This document shows, in pieces, positions 24,099 to 35,879 of a stretch of DNA of 64,000 nt. Numbering within the stretch: position 1 is the first letter of the stretch; every line of letters begins with the position of its first letter. Source of the DNA: Warburgia ugandensis (Eukaryota > Streptophyta > Magnoliopsida > Canellales > Canellaceae); assembly GCA_035236585.1 (NCBI GenBank), contig CP141126.1, positions 10,925,001 through 10,989,000 of the forward strand, written 5' to 3'. A program made the translations under genes and the position numbers. The notes under the pieces are model-generated. The model made no database searches, was not told the DNA's origin, and saw only the letters and a program-made list of their open reading frames with translations.

Positions 24099-25188
24099 TC
24101 AATTAAGTTAATTGGATTTTCATCTACGAACATTATCTATTATTGTATTAGAGATTGTAGGCACAAGTGAAAAAAGCTGACATGGGATTCTATCAGCATT
24201 CATCCAACAGCACATCCCATTAGATGGAGGAGAATCTACTGGCAGGTGCCAACGTGAGTGATGACCGTTACTTGTTTATGTCCTTCCAACGAACCACAGG
24301 TTTTCTCTTACAAGTGGTAGCTTTTCCTGCACTCTGCAGGAAGCTTGGAATTGGAATTGAGGTGTCGAAACTCAAAATGCACAAAAACTAGTCAACTATG
24401 GGTTGATGCGGTGAAAAATTCAGATAATGCAAAAATATAATTTGATAATGCTGGTATAAGTTTTTTCATACTACCGGCGGTGTGATCTGCTGGTAAAAGT
24501 TTTTTTCGTCACCAAACGAAGTCTACTCGGCCAAGTTCAGAGTCGACGACACTGCACATTTTGATACTATGACTGGGATAAGCAATGATCTTATTCTCTT
24601 CCGCAGCAGCCTCATTTAAGCATGGATGTAAGTGCCAAAAAATTGTGGGCTGTTTGATCTAAGAGTATTGTTGTCATGGAGGTGCCCAACTTTGGATGAT
24701 CCAACTCATTTATTCAATTAACTGTCATTTTTGTAGATCTTGTATATAAAAATTCTAACACTGCAGACATCCTTCGTCTTATTATCCATTTGGTTGTTAT
24801 TATGCACTGTTTTTTGACAAAATTTTAACATTACATTTTCTTACTTATCAAAAGCGCTTCTTCTCCGATGCTAAACTCATTAAATTTGAAACGGGTTTTT
24901 GAACCACTAAGTATCCTAGGATGGAAAAATCAGATGAAGAGGTCGGATCAACCAATGATGAGTCCTTCGTGATAGCATTCCTCTGATGTTAAATAATTTT
25001 AACTGTATTTAGGGCTTCCAATAACGCCATTAAGATTTTCATTCATGGTCTGTTATCCCTGTGCAAACAGTGGGCTTTGAGATGCGTACATATGAAGCCT
25101 CATTATTTAACTCCCCCCCGCAAGACACGAGTGTATCATTTCCCTCTAGAGTTAAGAGTTGTAAATGTCACACGCCCATATTTCCTTT

Positions 25189-25368
25189 AAAAGTGGAGCT
25201 TTAGCGCAATGGTAGAGTTGTTGTCGTGTGACTTTGAGGTCATGGGTTCAAGGCGTGAAAATAATCTCTTGCAAAAATGCAAGGTAAGGCTGCGTACTAT
25301 AGACCCTTGTGGTCTGCCCTTTCCCCGCACCCCGCATCAGCGGGAACTTTGTGCACCGGGCCTGTCCT
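25189..25368 (+). mobile_element. Au-like SINE, full length, with 15-bp TSD
   Basis: A clean copy: GGAGCTTTAGCGCAATGG box A, GGGTTCAAGGC box B, AATGCAAGGTAAGGCTGCG, CCCTTGTGGTCTGCCC and a GTGCACCGGG end. It is bounded by the perfect 15-base duplication GCCCATATTTCCTTT at 25174-25188 and 25369-25383. Retained CpG sites suggest it is among the younger copies. Confidence 0.92.
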
Positions 25369-25836
25369 GCCCATATTTCCTTTGGAAGAATATGGTCCGA
25401 GACATTGATCTGTCAGTCCTGCTATAGATGAACCATATACAAAATTTTAAACCCATACGACATTTCTAAGGCAGTGATCATGGCATTTAAATGGGTGATT
25501 GCGAGACAAAAAATCAATGTTCACCATTCAAAAATCAAAGGTTTAGAATCATGAATCAGAGTATTCGGTTTTCTGCTCACCTAATTTTCTGAAGAAAAAT
25601 GGTTTTGGTTGGTGAAGAAATGCTTCACTCGTCTTAAATTGCTTGCTCTTTTCTTGGAAAATATTCACATATGGCTGCTCATCTTTTCTTGGAAAATTTT
25701 CACATCCACTAAGTAACAGTTTTATCATTCATTTTATGGCTCACGAAAGCTATTAGTTCATGTGACTTTGGGGCGTCACCAATATATGCAAAGACGTCGT
25801 TGAAAATGAACAGTCTAGAGATCAAAAGATTGGTTA

Positions 25837-26120
25837 GTCCTCGAACAGTTGCATTTTATTGACACTAGCACTTTTGGTGATGACTTGTTAAATGAAATCT
25901 TTCGTCGATTGCCTATAAAGTCCATCCGCGGTTCAAGCGTCTCCAATGGTACAGTTCAATCTCCAATGAATACTCCCAAGGGAGGCTATTTTCGAATATG
26001 TCTGACCTCTTTTACAGATTTCAGAGAAAATTCCAGAAGTGGGGATAAGGAAAGCTGTTCGTGCCTCTGGATAATCATCCCAGTTTCAAGATTCTTTCTT
26101 AGAACACACTGTTTGATCTT
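25837..26120 (+). pseudogene. F-box protein gene remnant
   Basis: The segment DDLLNEIFRRLPIKSI (from about 25867) is a typical F-box N-terminal half. In intact proteins it continues R-F-K-x-x-x-K-x-W-Y-S-S-I-S; here that continuation (FKRL, QWYSSISNEY) is present in a shifted frame starting near 25932, so a small indel breaks the domain. No in-frame ATG lies between the upstream stop at 25816 and the domain. After the shift the frame runs about 45 codons to a stop. F-box proteins are substrate receptors of SCF ubiquitin ligases; this copy should be non-functional. The region 26120-26770 could contain decayed F-box-associated sequence, which I cannot confirm. Confidence 0.65.
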
Positions 26121-26868
26121 TACATATCATCCCATCAGAAAAATGGTCCTAGAGTTTAGAGGTTTAAGTTGTGTGAATTATTATTCATTCCACTTCAGTG
26201 TCTTCCACATACGTTCCATACTTAAACTCCACGGGATGATGCCAACACCATCTATGGCAGTTGTTCTGATTTCCTGCATTGCTATAAATATTCTTATAGG
26301 GATGCCAGAGGACTGTGTAATGCTACACCATCTTATTTCATTTGTATGTGTTTAGATTCTTCCGAACTTCTTGAAATCTGAGTTGTGCTTTTGTGTCTGA
26401 GGATGTTGACGAGTGAATTGCACAGAAGTATGATTATTTCATGTAACTAATCCAGGTATGCAATTTCAAAAACCTGAGGTTGCACTTCGGTTGTTTGTTG
26501 TCTCTCTATTTGTGGGCGGACAGACTTTTAAAAGTGTTGCGGCTGCAAATTTGGGAACACAATCTATTAATTTTATATGAAGAAGACCGGGATGTGAAAG
26601 TGGAGATCAACACTTGGCTGGAACGAAAAGTTCATGGCCTTTTCCCAACAGTGAAAGAGATCAGGATGTCAGAGATGAGATTTCACTATTCGCTCGAACG
26701 AAAAAATTCATGGTTTCTTCTCTTTTGTTTTCCTGACGTTAATGAAGGGACACGCACACGCACATAAGGAAAAAGATATAGAGTACGGGAGGCACTGGTG
26801 TTTATAGCTTAAGAAAGTACAGGGGAGACGAGCGAGGAACGAAATGTTACAGCCAGATTTCGACTAGT

Positions 26869-27048
26869 AAAGGGCAGCCTTAGTGCACGAAGTTCCAGCA
26901 CATGCAGACTCTAGGGAAAGGGCAGACCACAAGGGTCAATAGTACGGAGTCTTAACTTTCATTTTGCAAAAGGCTGTTTCCATGCCTTAAACCCGTAACC
27001 TCAAGGTCACACAAGGATAACTCTACCATTGTGCCAAGGCTCCCCTTT
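26869..27048 (-). mobile_element. Au-like SINE, full length, minus strand, 18-bp TSD
   Basis: On the plus strand it starts AAAGGGCAGCCTTAGTGCAC and ends GCCAAGGCTCCCCTTT, the reverse complement of the SINE. The target duplication AGCCAGATTT...AGT occupies 26851-26868 and 27049-27066 with two differences, both C versus T, consistent with methyl-CpG decay. Confidence 0.9.
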
Positions 27049-27246
27049 AGCCAGATTTTGATTAGTGAGAAGGAAAATAGAAGAGCAGGGATAGCCTGAA
27101 GGAAAGACAAGAAAAAGAAAGACGTGACACGGGGTGAGTAAAGAAATCAAAGGAGAGGAAAGTGGTAGATAAGACGGTGGTTCTTTCATGACTGTAAAAC
27201 TTAGGATTACAATCTTATTTCCTAAAGGAAAGGAGCTTCTGCATGC

Positions 27247-27249
<3 letters not shown>

Positions 27250-27296
<47 letters not shown>
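27250..27296. repeat. (GA)n microsatellite
   Basis: About 23 AG units without interruption. It creates an apparent Arg-Glu repeat open frame (27243-27530) that is not a gene. Confidence 0.97.
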
Positions 27297-27299
<3 letters not shown>

Positions 27300-30200
27300 A
27301 GGCCTTGTCCCAACTTAAACATTCAGTTGGCTAAGGCGCAGTTCCATAGTCCATGGGCGCAACAGTTGGAGGCTGCTGCCTGGAAAGTAATTGACAGAGA
27401 TGTTAGCCTTATGATGTACATGGGACTGGAAGACGGACTAGCTCGCACGTGCTTATATGTTTCAAATCTTATTGCATGGTATCCTAGGGTCCAAGGTGGG
27501 GAGCACTCTTCCGAGGATTTGAATGTTTGAGTCTGTGAACTCTAGGGCAGATGAGGAAAACAGAGTTAATAATTTTAAAAAATATTTCATCCATAATAAC
27601 CTTGTTAAAGTTCCAACCAGCAAAATTCAATGAAATGAAGAAATTGAGAATGTTGGAAGAACAAAGAAGTAAGGACTTGTTCACTTCAACGAGAACTGCT
27701 ACCATGTAACCTAGTCATTTATAAATTCTCACAACAGTATAATGACTTCACAAAACCTTCATGTAACATAGTCATTCACAAATTTTCACGGCAGTATAGT
27801 GACTTCACAAAATCTTCTATTAGAAAGGTGTGAATCAAAATCTAGATGCAAAAGCATGTTATATATCTCCTTGATTAGCAGGACAAAGAAAAGTGAAGTA
27901 AAAATGGCAACTGCTCACATCGTTCGCATGCCAAAACTCGTTCATAACAGAAATCTCACTTGTCTTCACTCCTGTTCCTCCTTCCCTGACAAGCTTCAAA
28001 AACTTGAACCCTGGACAAAGAGACAAACAATTAGAACCGATTGCATAGAAAATATGAATGAGAAAAACAACAGACTGAAACAACTATTCCATCATGTAAA
28101 CATTGGAAGAAATAGAAGCCAAATACGGAAAGACATGTTTCATGAAACTTAAAAACACCTACATTGTTAAACAAAGGCATGGACAAAATACTACCTTCTC
28201 ACCAAGAACAGGGGATTTAGTATTTCATCCATCAAAAGCGACTTCTCGATCAAGGTTTGGGCGTCCTGCCTTAGGAACAGGATTCCTCTCTTTAAGGGAT
28301 TGTTTCTCATACATGCCCAGAACTATACAAGTTAATTTGAGGTTTCACATGTGGAAGAACAGCAAGAAATATGATAAAGAGGTTTCCTGCAAGAATTTAT
28401 TCATGAAGTTCGTGTGTCAGAAATATTGTTCTTGTGTTTTGAGCACTGTTATCTGAAGTTTTCAACATAAGCACTCTTGTACTTTCTCCTTGGACATGAT
28501 TGAAGTTTGGTAATTGCCACCACTGTGGCAAACCAAATAAATCTTGAAGTACATGCATTTTGATTTCCCCTCTCTAGGTCCCTGTTAGATGTTTATTGTG
28601 TCCGAAATCAATCAACTGTGTTACAACTAATTTGATCAGAAAAGCTCCTCAATTAATTCCACGAAATGTACTAGAAAAACCCAATTACAATTCACCTTTC
28701 CTCAAATTGTTAAAGAACTATAACAGGCAAAGCAAAGCGTGAGCTGAACAAATGAGTAAAACAATTATATGTTTCCTTGCAAGCCCAGCAAAAAGTTTTC
28801 TTGAAAGGCTACGGGCACAATCAAAAGGATCTATTAAAATCACATGAAGAAAGAGTATATATGAAATAATAGCCCACTCAGTCTACAAGCTTTGCAATTC
28901 CTGCTGGTCGGACTTGACCATGCACAGATCCATTTTCCACAATCCATCATTTGGTCCCTCTACCCAACTTCTCGGCCAATAGAGAGACATAGATTACCGT
29001 CAAACAGTGTTGTTTGGTCCCTATTTGAGTGGATCGGTACACTAATAGGAGCTTCTATATAATGTGGCTAGAAGTAGAATGTTTGGAGATTGAAATACAT
29101 TGTTCATCTGTTGTGTAAAACTCAGCTTAGAGAGTTTCGAAACAAACCGTAGGAAAATCTTGACCATTCGTAGGCATGATTTTGTAACGTATGAGATTCT
29201 TGATTGCGTGGTTGCCTTAGATGAAAGCTTGACTTGCATTTACTTTTATAGCTTGCTAGACAACTTTGCCAATGCCGGTCTCAAGCCCGGATGAAAAATG
29301 AGGAGAATCTTGAGTCAGGTGCTAGCCGGTAAGGAAGAAGTTGAAGATGATTTTACTATTTTTTCCTACTTGCAAATGAATATGCATTCATATATTAGTT
29401 TGTAAGTAAGAAGAGAAAACAATGAAAATTGTCCCCTTAAAATATGACAACCTTAACACGACATGAATCGATAAGCTTGCTAGACAAATCCTTATGATTT
29501 AGATACACAACAATCATGTAATCTTGTGTCTATGTAGGTGAAAGAGGCACAACTTTGAACCTTTCAAGAGCAAAGAATGAGTTGGGTGTTGTATGTGCTT
29601 AAAGTATGAGCAGGAACAATCATGGTCCTGTCAGCTAGACAGAGACGCAGTGTCCATTGACAGAGTAAAGCCAAGCAAAGAAAGGTTTCTGAGCCAGGTT
29701 ATGTATTCACTTTTCCAGCCACTCGTTATATTTCAAGAACGAGGGATCAATGCTCCTTGTGGACCACTATTTATTATGTAAAATGATTGGCCGGACGCTA
29801 AAAAAAGATGCTTTGTGCGACCTCACCTAGTTAGGTCTTACTTTTGGATGATCTGATCCATTTATATTGTTTTGAATTTCTTAGATTTGCTAGAAACTAA
29901 AGCTCATAATCTTGTTGGATGGCTATGGATCCGGTTTTGGGGTTCAAAATCAGAACCATTGGATTTTTCAACCAAAAATTTACTTTGTGAAAGAAGCATC
30001 TCCACTGGTGTAAAGTTTTTAAAAATACTCTAATACTTAGAGGCGAAACAAGATGAACGAATTAGATCATATAGTGGTAGGTCTATGTAGGTAGCATCAA
30101 AACTTTCATTTTTGGTTATTTAATCTGAACCGGCCACACCCAGGCAGGCATTACTCCAAAGCATATTTTTTTTCTCCTTTTTTTTTTTTTGCAATTTAAT

Positions 30201-30724
30201 TTTGATGATCCTAATTACTTCTGGTTTTACAAGAGAACAATTTCTACAGTATTATGATCATCCAGTGCAAGAAATCAGAGGCCCACAATCTTCGGAGGTG
30301 GGTCAAGGACTGATCCCAACATTACTCTCAGGCTCATGAACAGAAAAGGAGTGTACTTATCAAAACGACTGCAAGATATTTTTCAGATGAAAAGAGTTTC
30401 CATTTACTGCATTTGCAAACGAGCAGTCAGACAGAGACATGTCCTTCGCCATATTTAAGACAATCCATAGCCTGCTTGGTAGAACAACCAAAACCTAGGT
30501 TTGCGTATCCAGGAACCGCACACCAAATTAGCTGAAACGTGTCATATGCAGACAAATAGTCCAACGGCTACAATATTCAATCAAAAGATTTTCAATTTTA
30601 AGAATTTTCACCAAAGCATTTACCTCAAAACCATAATTTACAAGATAATTTAAACAAAGGCAACAGTCAAAATACTATAGAAAATGGGTACCGGAAACTA
30701 CTTTCCGGAAGCCGGCTACAGTTA
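27300..30724. other. Long intergenic stretch without recognised gene
   Basis: Several open frames of 60-117 codons occur (for example 27799-28152 and 28103-28456 plus, 27859-28083 minus), but none resembles a known domain and they overlap on both strands. The AT-rich composition and lack of splice-linked homology argue for non-coding DNA or untranslated sequence of an unrecognised transcript. A T-run is at about 30167-30190. Confidence 0.4.
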
Positions 30725-31357
30725 TCAGTTGTCGGCGACGGAGATGTGGAAAGAAAACCTATCGCTCTCGCCGGAACTATGCTCCGGCGCTTCATGCAGA
30801 AATCCGGCTTCGTTTTCCACCGTACGAGAAGGCGATGATAACGGCGTATAGAAGGGAGGCGACGAACAGGGAGTAAAAAATGCATTCTCATTCTCAAAAT
30901 CCGGCACGGTTTCTACACTAGTTTGGCTCCTGGAATTTGTCCTGATCTTTACTTCCGTAAAAGATTTGCCCTCATCCGACTCTGAATCTTCTCTCTCCTC
31001 TTCCTTGATTGTGAAGAGAACCCTAGAGGGCCCACCTAAACCCTGCCATTTCGGCCCGTCTCCCTCCCCGTAGACCTGCGGAAACTCGTCTGCAGCAGAT
31101 TGCTGTCCGTTTCCGTCGGAAAATAAGGCCGAAGATCCAGCGGGATCGACACGGCACTGAGTCTTCCAGCAGAAGAAGTAAAGGAGCTCCTTGGAAGGGC
31201 TGCTGTAGGAGTCGGCGGAAAGCTGGTCGGTCCCGGCGATTTCTTGTCGGAATCTCCTGCGCCACCAGAGAACGTAGCAGAGTTCGGCGACGAGAACGAG
31301 GAGGAGGAAGGAGAAAAGGGCAGTGAGCCCGACTCCGAGATGGCTGAAATCGGCCAT
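30725..31357 (-). CDS. Single-pass membrane protein of a plant-specific uncharacterised family
   Basis: This intronless gene encodes 210 residues. A hydrophobic segment at about residues 8-31 is followed by the membrane-boundary motif LWWRRRF, then an acidic, serine-rich, probably cytosolic tail. The tail holds PSRVLFTIKEEEREDSESDEGK-type sequence (about 110-130) and a C-terminal FFTPCSSPPFYTPLSSPSR-like stretch (about 161-178). I recall this arrangement (membrane anchor with LWW, FTIKEE, TP-SSP-PF-TP) from small plant proteins annotated only as membrane lipoprotein-like or hypothetical; function is unknown. The Ser/Pro motifs look like phosphosites. The ATG at 31357 is the first in frame and precedes the hydrophobic segment. 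The minus strand has ATAAATAT at 31519-31526, a likely TATA element. Confidence 0.88.
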   Translation of the reverse strand: MADFSHLGVGLTALFSFLLLVLVAELCYVLWWRRRFRQEIAGTDQLSADSYSSPSKELLYFFCWKTQCRVDPAGSSALFSDGNGQQSAADEFPQVYGEGDGPKWQGLGGPSRVLFTIKEEEREDSESDEGKSFTEVKIRTNSRSQTSVETVPDFENENAFFTPCSSPPFYTPLSSPSRTVENEAGFLHEAPEHSSGESDRFSFHISVADN

Positions 31358-31518
31358 GGCGGAAAAACGAGGATTTCAGAAGTCGAGAGATTTGCTGCTT
31401 CTCATGGAAATATGGAAAAGAAAAAAGGAAAAAACAGAGATTTCCATTCTTTTTTGTCGCTTGCTTTCTCGCCTTGTCGGAGTTTCAGAAAAAGCGAGCG
31501 CGGGGTTTTGGTTGTTGA

Positions 31519-31526
31519 ATATTTAT
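31519..31526 (-). promoter_or_regulatory. TATA-like element for the membrane protein gene
   Basis: The minus strand reads ATAAATAT here, about 165 bases upstream of the start codon. An ACGT core (TGACGTGG on the plus strand, near 31529) sits just upstream and could bind bZIP factors; that role is inferred. Confidence 0.5.
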
Positions 31527-32057
31527 GATGACGTGGACACAGTATTAAATTAAATTTGAATTAATCAACGGCACATACGTGGAGCAAAATTTCCAAAATG
31601 CTAACGTACCGCGCGACCATATTAAAGTATCATGAGCAACGGCCGACCTTATGTTGATCGCACCCGTTCATCTGATCCTTGGATTCCATCATCTAAAAGT
31701 AAACCTTTGATAACGGACTAACAAATGGTTAAAAAAAATTCAATCGACGGTCTACCTTAGAGGATCAAAAGCACTGTTTTTGGGATGATAGAATTGACAA
31801 GTGAACCTAAAAAATGAGATAAATGAGTTGGATCGTAGAAAACGGCATCATGCAAAAGCGAAGCGTCCCAAGGAAACTTACAATGTGGTCGTCTACTGTT
31901 AGAGGTCAAGGGCCGTGGCAAGAAGTCAGCAATCAAGGTTATAAATTAATTCATTACATGAGAGTAATAAAGAAACGAATTAAATTATCTTGCCATCGGT
32001 CGACCGGATAAATCATCTTCAACACCTTATCCTAAGGTTGGGAGTAGGTCGTATGAA

Positions 32058-32325
32058 TCTTTTTTTATTCGTGTTCTTGCTCTTTTAGAATTTGGAACTT
32101 AGATTGCCTCGCTCCTAATTAATGTCTAATTTTGTATAAATTAAACATATTCAAATTATCTAAGTACAATGCTCCTGTGTGACTCTTACGTTTTGTATAA
32201 TGTTTTCATTTTCTATCTTGCCACTTATTCATCTCAACATCCTAATTTTAACTAAGCTCATAAATGCCCAATAATCTGATGCATTGAACATTGACGGCCT
32301 TATGAAACGATTTTATGGGTGCCTG
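32058..32325 (-). mobile_element. RTE-type LINE fragment, strongly decayed
   Basis: This stretch aligns by eye with the RTE fragment in the pyruvate kinase intron (53449-53770): shared runs include TCTTGCCACT, ATCTCAACATC, GCCCAATA-TCTGAT and GGCCTTAT in the same order and orientation. It has deletions and no open frame. Confidence 0.65.
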
Positions 32326-33978
32326 ATTAGAAACGAAATACTCTTCCAAATGAACTACATATGGGAGTTTGTTTTAATGGGCTGTAACTATAATATATAT
32401 CTCGTCTATTGAAAGATTCTGAGCTTTTGATTTCAAAATAAGAATCGTGGCCGTCCATCTCTGGGATCATCTAGGAAGAACAAAATACTAGTGTGCGTCC
32501 TTATAGCAATGGTTAAGATGTTTTTGGTAAATGACAACATTATCCTTCATAAAGGGTTGAATTTTCAACTCGATGCCCATAGAAAAAAAATGCTATCGGG
32601 ACCAACCTATTTAGGCTCTATATTTAGATGATCCAACTTATTCATCTTGTTTGCAATGTCTTAGTTTGCCTAAGACATCAAAATACGTGAAGTTGTGTAA
32701 TTTTTGCTATGCCAATTTTAGTTTTAAGTCATCGCAGTGGATTTTTTCAACAAATAAAATATGCGCATGAAATTTTGCAAGGAGCCTAAACAAGAGAGGC
32801 TGAAGAAGATGAATGTTTCAAATCATCTGAAGTGGGGGCTAAGTAGGTGAGATCCTGCAAGCAATCGAGATAGCATTTCTCATCAAATGCTAGTAAGTTG
32901 GGGGGGATTGATTTGAGTTTGTGCTTAGCAGATGCCACAGAGGGATTGATTAGGGGTGTGTATTAGACTCAAAACAGTTAGGAGGGATTGAAATAGACAT
33001 AGATCTCCCAAAGCCCATTGAAATGAACCAAACCCTCAAAATCATCGTCGGAAGAAACAGAGCTTGTTTCTTCAATTGGGGTCGGTTTATGTACTTTTCA
33101 GTTATTTCGGATGCGATCAGTGTTGCAGTTTCGTATCTTCGCTTTGCTTGTTTCTCTGAATGTGAGGTGAAAGAATGCCAAATGGATACTGTGGGAAGGG
33201 TCCACTGCACGGACTGTACTGGAACAGAAAATTATGGTGGGGGCCCAAACAAACGCCATTAAGCATCCGACTGAGAAGTTAGGTTGTCGGGGGACCAACT
33301 ACCAATAAAGCCTTCCACAGTGAGGTCCTGCCAACAGACTTGCCTGTCCTGTCAGTTGAGGTCTCTGACAGCCTTCTTTATGGGATGAAATGACACATTG
33401 TCTGCCCCGTGGTGCACGGAAATCAGTCATCCAAATCATTATTCCCCTGCATGGGTGGCGATCATTAGGCGGATGACATTTTATGAGAAAGAGCACTAGA
33501 AGATGGGACCGGCTCTTAAACGGTTTGGATCAGGTGAATTGACTAGGAAGAAGGACCCCAAATTACTCGATTTGGGGGCGAATCAAATCACTGGACAGGC
33601 CAGGTCAGGCAACAAAAAATACACCTCTCATGCCACCTCTCATGCCATATGCAACTCACCTAGCATTTGTTATTTGCATGAGAACGTCAAGATCGTTCTA
33701 AAAGACGGGGCCCTCTACTTAGTGCCTTCCTCCAAACTAAGGAAAGAGACATTTGCTAAATTCCGCTGCCAGCGAGTTTATTTCTGGATTAAGATCTCAT
33801 TCATCCAATACGTATACTTGTACAAGTGGTCGAGCTAAAGCAGAAAATAGACAATGCAAGTCATTAAGTGAGAGTTTGCTTGAAGGCATTCATGGTCAAG
33901 TTTGAAATTGTAGCAGAGGCCATTCCCAACCTTGGTAGAATGGTAAATATGCTTGAATAAACTAATCATCCGCAGATA

Positions 33979-34150
33979 ACTAAGACTATAGGATTAAGGA
34001 GGACGTAAGATTTACTTACGTCCAAGTTAAAAAACTTAATCTTATACGAAAGGTAAGTTTGAAACTAAGACTATAAAATTAAAGAGGACATCAAATTTAC
34101 TTGCATGCAAATTAAAAAACTTGTCTTATACGAAAGGTAAGTTTGCATTT
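33979..34150. repeat. Tandem duplication, period about 84 bp, with a palindrome
   Basis: ACTAAGACTATA starts at 33979 and 34064, and CGAAAGGTAAGTTTG ends both units. The first unit contains a perfect 9-bp inverted repeat, GGACGTAAG (34001-34009) and CTTACGTCC (34015-34023), which is degraded in the second. Confidence 0.8.
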
Positions 34151-34469
34151 CCATCAATAGTGAACAGACTGGACTGAAAAGTTAAAGTACATGTAACTAA
34201 TACAAATCTGGCTTGTGTTTTTATGTCAGCAACAATTTTTTTGAGTTAACTTAACTCGCCTAACTTTGGAGTGGAGTCAAGTTTTGAGTAATTAAACTTT
34301 TCAGGAGCATGCATCATAAGCTCTCTAGTGACTAATCAGGTGCTTATTTAGCTTCGTAAAATCCCTTTGTATTTACAAGGAGAGACCAGGTACGAGCCTA
34401 AGAACAAATGAACAATATCAAGAACTGGAGACAATCTTAATGATTCCTAACTATAAGTTCTAAAGTGGA

Positions 34470-34650
34470 AGGGTAACCTTGGCGCAAGGGTAAAAGTTGT
34501 CGTCATGTGACCTTAAGGTCACGGGTTCAAGGCGTGGAATTAGTCTCTTTCAAAAATCAAGGTAAGACTGCCTACTTTAGGCCATTGTGGCACGCCCCTT
34601 CCCTGGACCCTGCATGGGTTGGAACTTCGTGCACTAAGGTTGCCTTTTTT
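34470..34650 (+). mobile_element. Au-like SINE, full length
   Basis: Head AACCTTGGCGCAAGGG, TGACCTTAAGGTCACGGG, box B GGGTTCAAGGC, CCCCTTCCCTGGACCC and a T-rich 3' tail. Flanks TAAAGTGGA (34461-34469) and TAAAGTAGA (34651-34659) form a 9-base duplication with one mismatch. Confidence 0.88.
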
Positions 34651-35187
34651 TAAAGTAGATGGACTGAAGAATTGATAAATAAATCCTTCGCTTTACACAT
34701 AGGCATCACTGAACACTTTGTTCATATTGGAATTTGATCCCAAGACCTTCAAACCAACAATTCAACATCCTAGTGGCCTCACCAAGCTTTGACATACACA
34801 TTTAAAGACAAAAAGTTATATATAACCACAATGCTAATTAAATATTCTTAAAATGATTGACTCCACCAAATTTATAAGTCACGGGTCACTTCGAGTTAAC
34901 TCAACTTGCCACCCTTTTGAGTCAAGTTTTTGAACTTTAGTTGATGATTCAAAACACTTGTCTGTTGAGCTAAATTTAAGGCCATGCCTTTAAATCTTCT
35001 TGTTGAATGTGCCCAACTCCAGGCCCTTGTAAAATCGGTAGCTCAGTGTATTTGAAATAATAAAACGAAGATCAATTGGACAGTAATTATGATTGTATCA
35101 TGTATTGAGATTTTTTGGAACGTAGACTATTTAGATGTTCCAAATTACTTCACTCGGTTATAAACCAAATTACGCAACAAGTCAATG

Positions 35188-35328
35188 TCAAGTTAATAAA
35201 AAAAGGGCAGACCACAAGGGCCTAAAGTACACAGCCTTATCTTACATTTTGCAAGAAGCTGTTTCCACAAGGGCCTAAAGTACACAGCTTTACCTTGCAT
35301 TTTGCAAGAGGCTGATACCCTGCAAGGT
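35188..35328 (-). mobile_element. Au-like SINE fragment with internal 53-bp duplication
   Basis: Minus-strand SINE sequence in which the central part (CCACAAGGGCCTAAAGTACA onward) occurs twice in tandem, starting at 35212 and 35265. Both ends of the element are missing. CAAGTCAATG at 35178-35187 and 35329-35338 is a 10-base flanking duplication, so the rearranged unit may have inserted as such. Confidence 0.75.
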
Positions 35329-35341
35329 CAAGTCAATGCAT

Positions 35342-35870
35342 AACAAAAATATTTAAGTTGAGCCAAAATTTAGAAACAAGACCTCTCAAACCACATAACA
35401 TGCCATAACTAGCCCACCTAGGCATTTGCCTGAGTGAAAACCTATAATGTATCAGTGCATGGAAACCTTGAACCCAAAAACCAAAACTGTAACATAAAGA
35501 TTTTAGATTTCTTGATACTGCATTGTTCTAGAGTTCAGTTCCTAGTTTAAAATCATTTGCAAGTATCACCAGTTCTCAGGTGTTTATCACTTCTTCTCAA
35601 CAAAAATATTTAAGTTGGGATGAAATTTAGAAATAAGACCTCTCAAACCACAAAACACGGAACCTAGCCACTGGTATTTGCATGAGAGTGAAATTTTATA
35701 ATATATATGTAATCATTACAAACAAGGACGTATGAGGCCCCATTCTAGATTAATCCATGGAAAACCAGAATTGTACTATTAAGATTTTAGACGTTTTGGT
35801 ACTATACTATTATGGAGTTTGATTCCTAATTTAAAAACCGTTCACATACCACTAATTTAAGGATATTTAG
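35342..35870. repeat. Tandem duplication, period 257 bp
   Basis: AACAAAAATATTTAAGTTG begins at 35342 and again at 35599. Both copies continue with AGACCTCTCAAACCACA and, later, AAGATTTTAGA. Copies are diverged and non-coding. Confidence 0.8.
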
Positions 35871-35879
35871 TGGTTCCAA

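Larger units (their letters stand above)
22300..25173. other. Intergenic DNA, no recognised gene
   Basis: Apart from the SINE at 23142 and a 56-bp tandem duplication at 23994, I recognise no gene. Overlapping open frames on both strands at 22762-23075 match no family I know. A small imperfect palindrome surrounds CTACGGTCCGTAG near 23530, flanked by ATTTGATGAA and its complement. Confidence 0.45.
31530..34460. other. Intergenic DNA with one LINE fragment
   Basis: No gene is recognised. Open frames at 32950-33298 and 33503-33838 have no family resemblance. The RTE fragment (32058) and tandem duplication (33979) are listed separately. Confidence 0.4.

Noticed and set aside
27243..27530. Arg-Glu repeat protein
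   Set aside because: Produced by the (GA)n microsatellite; no downstream domain.
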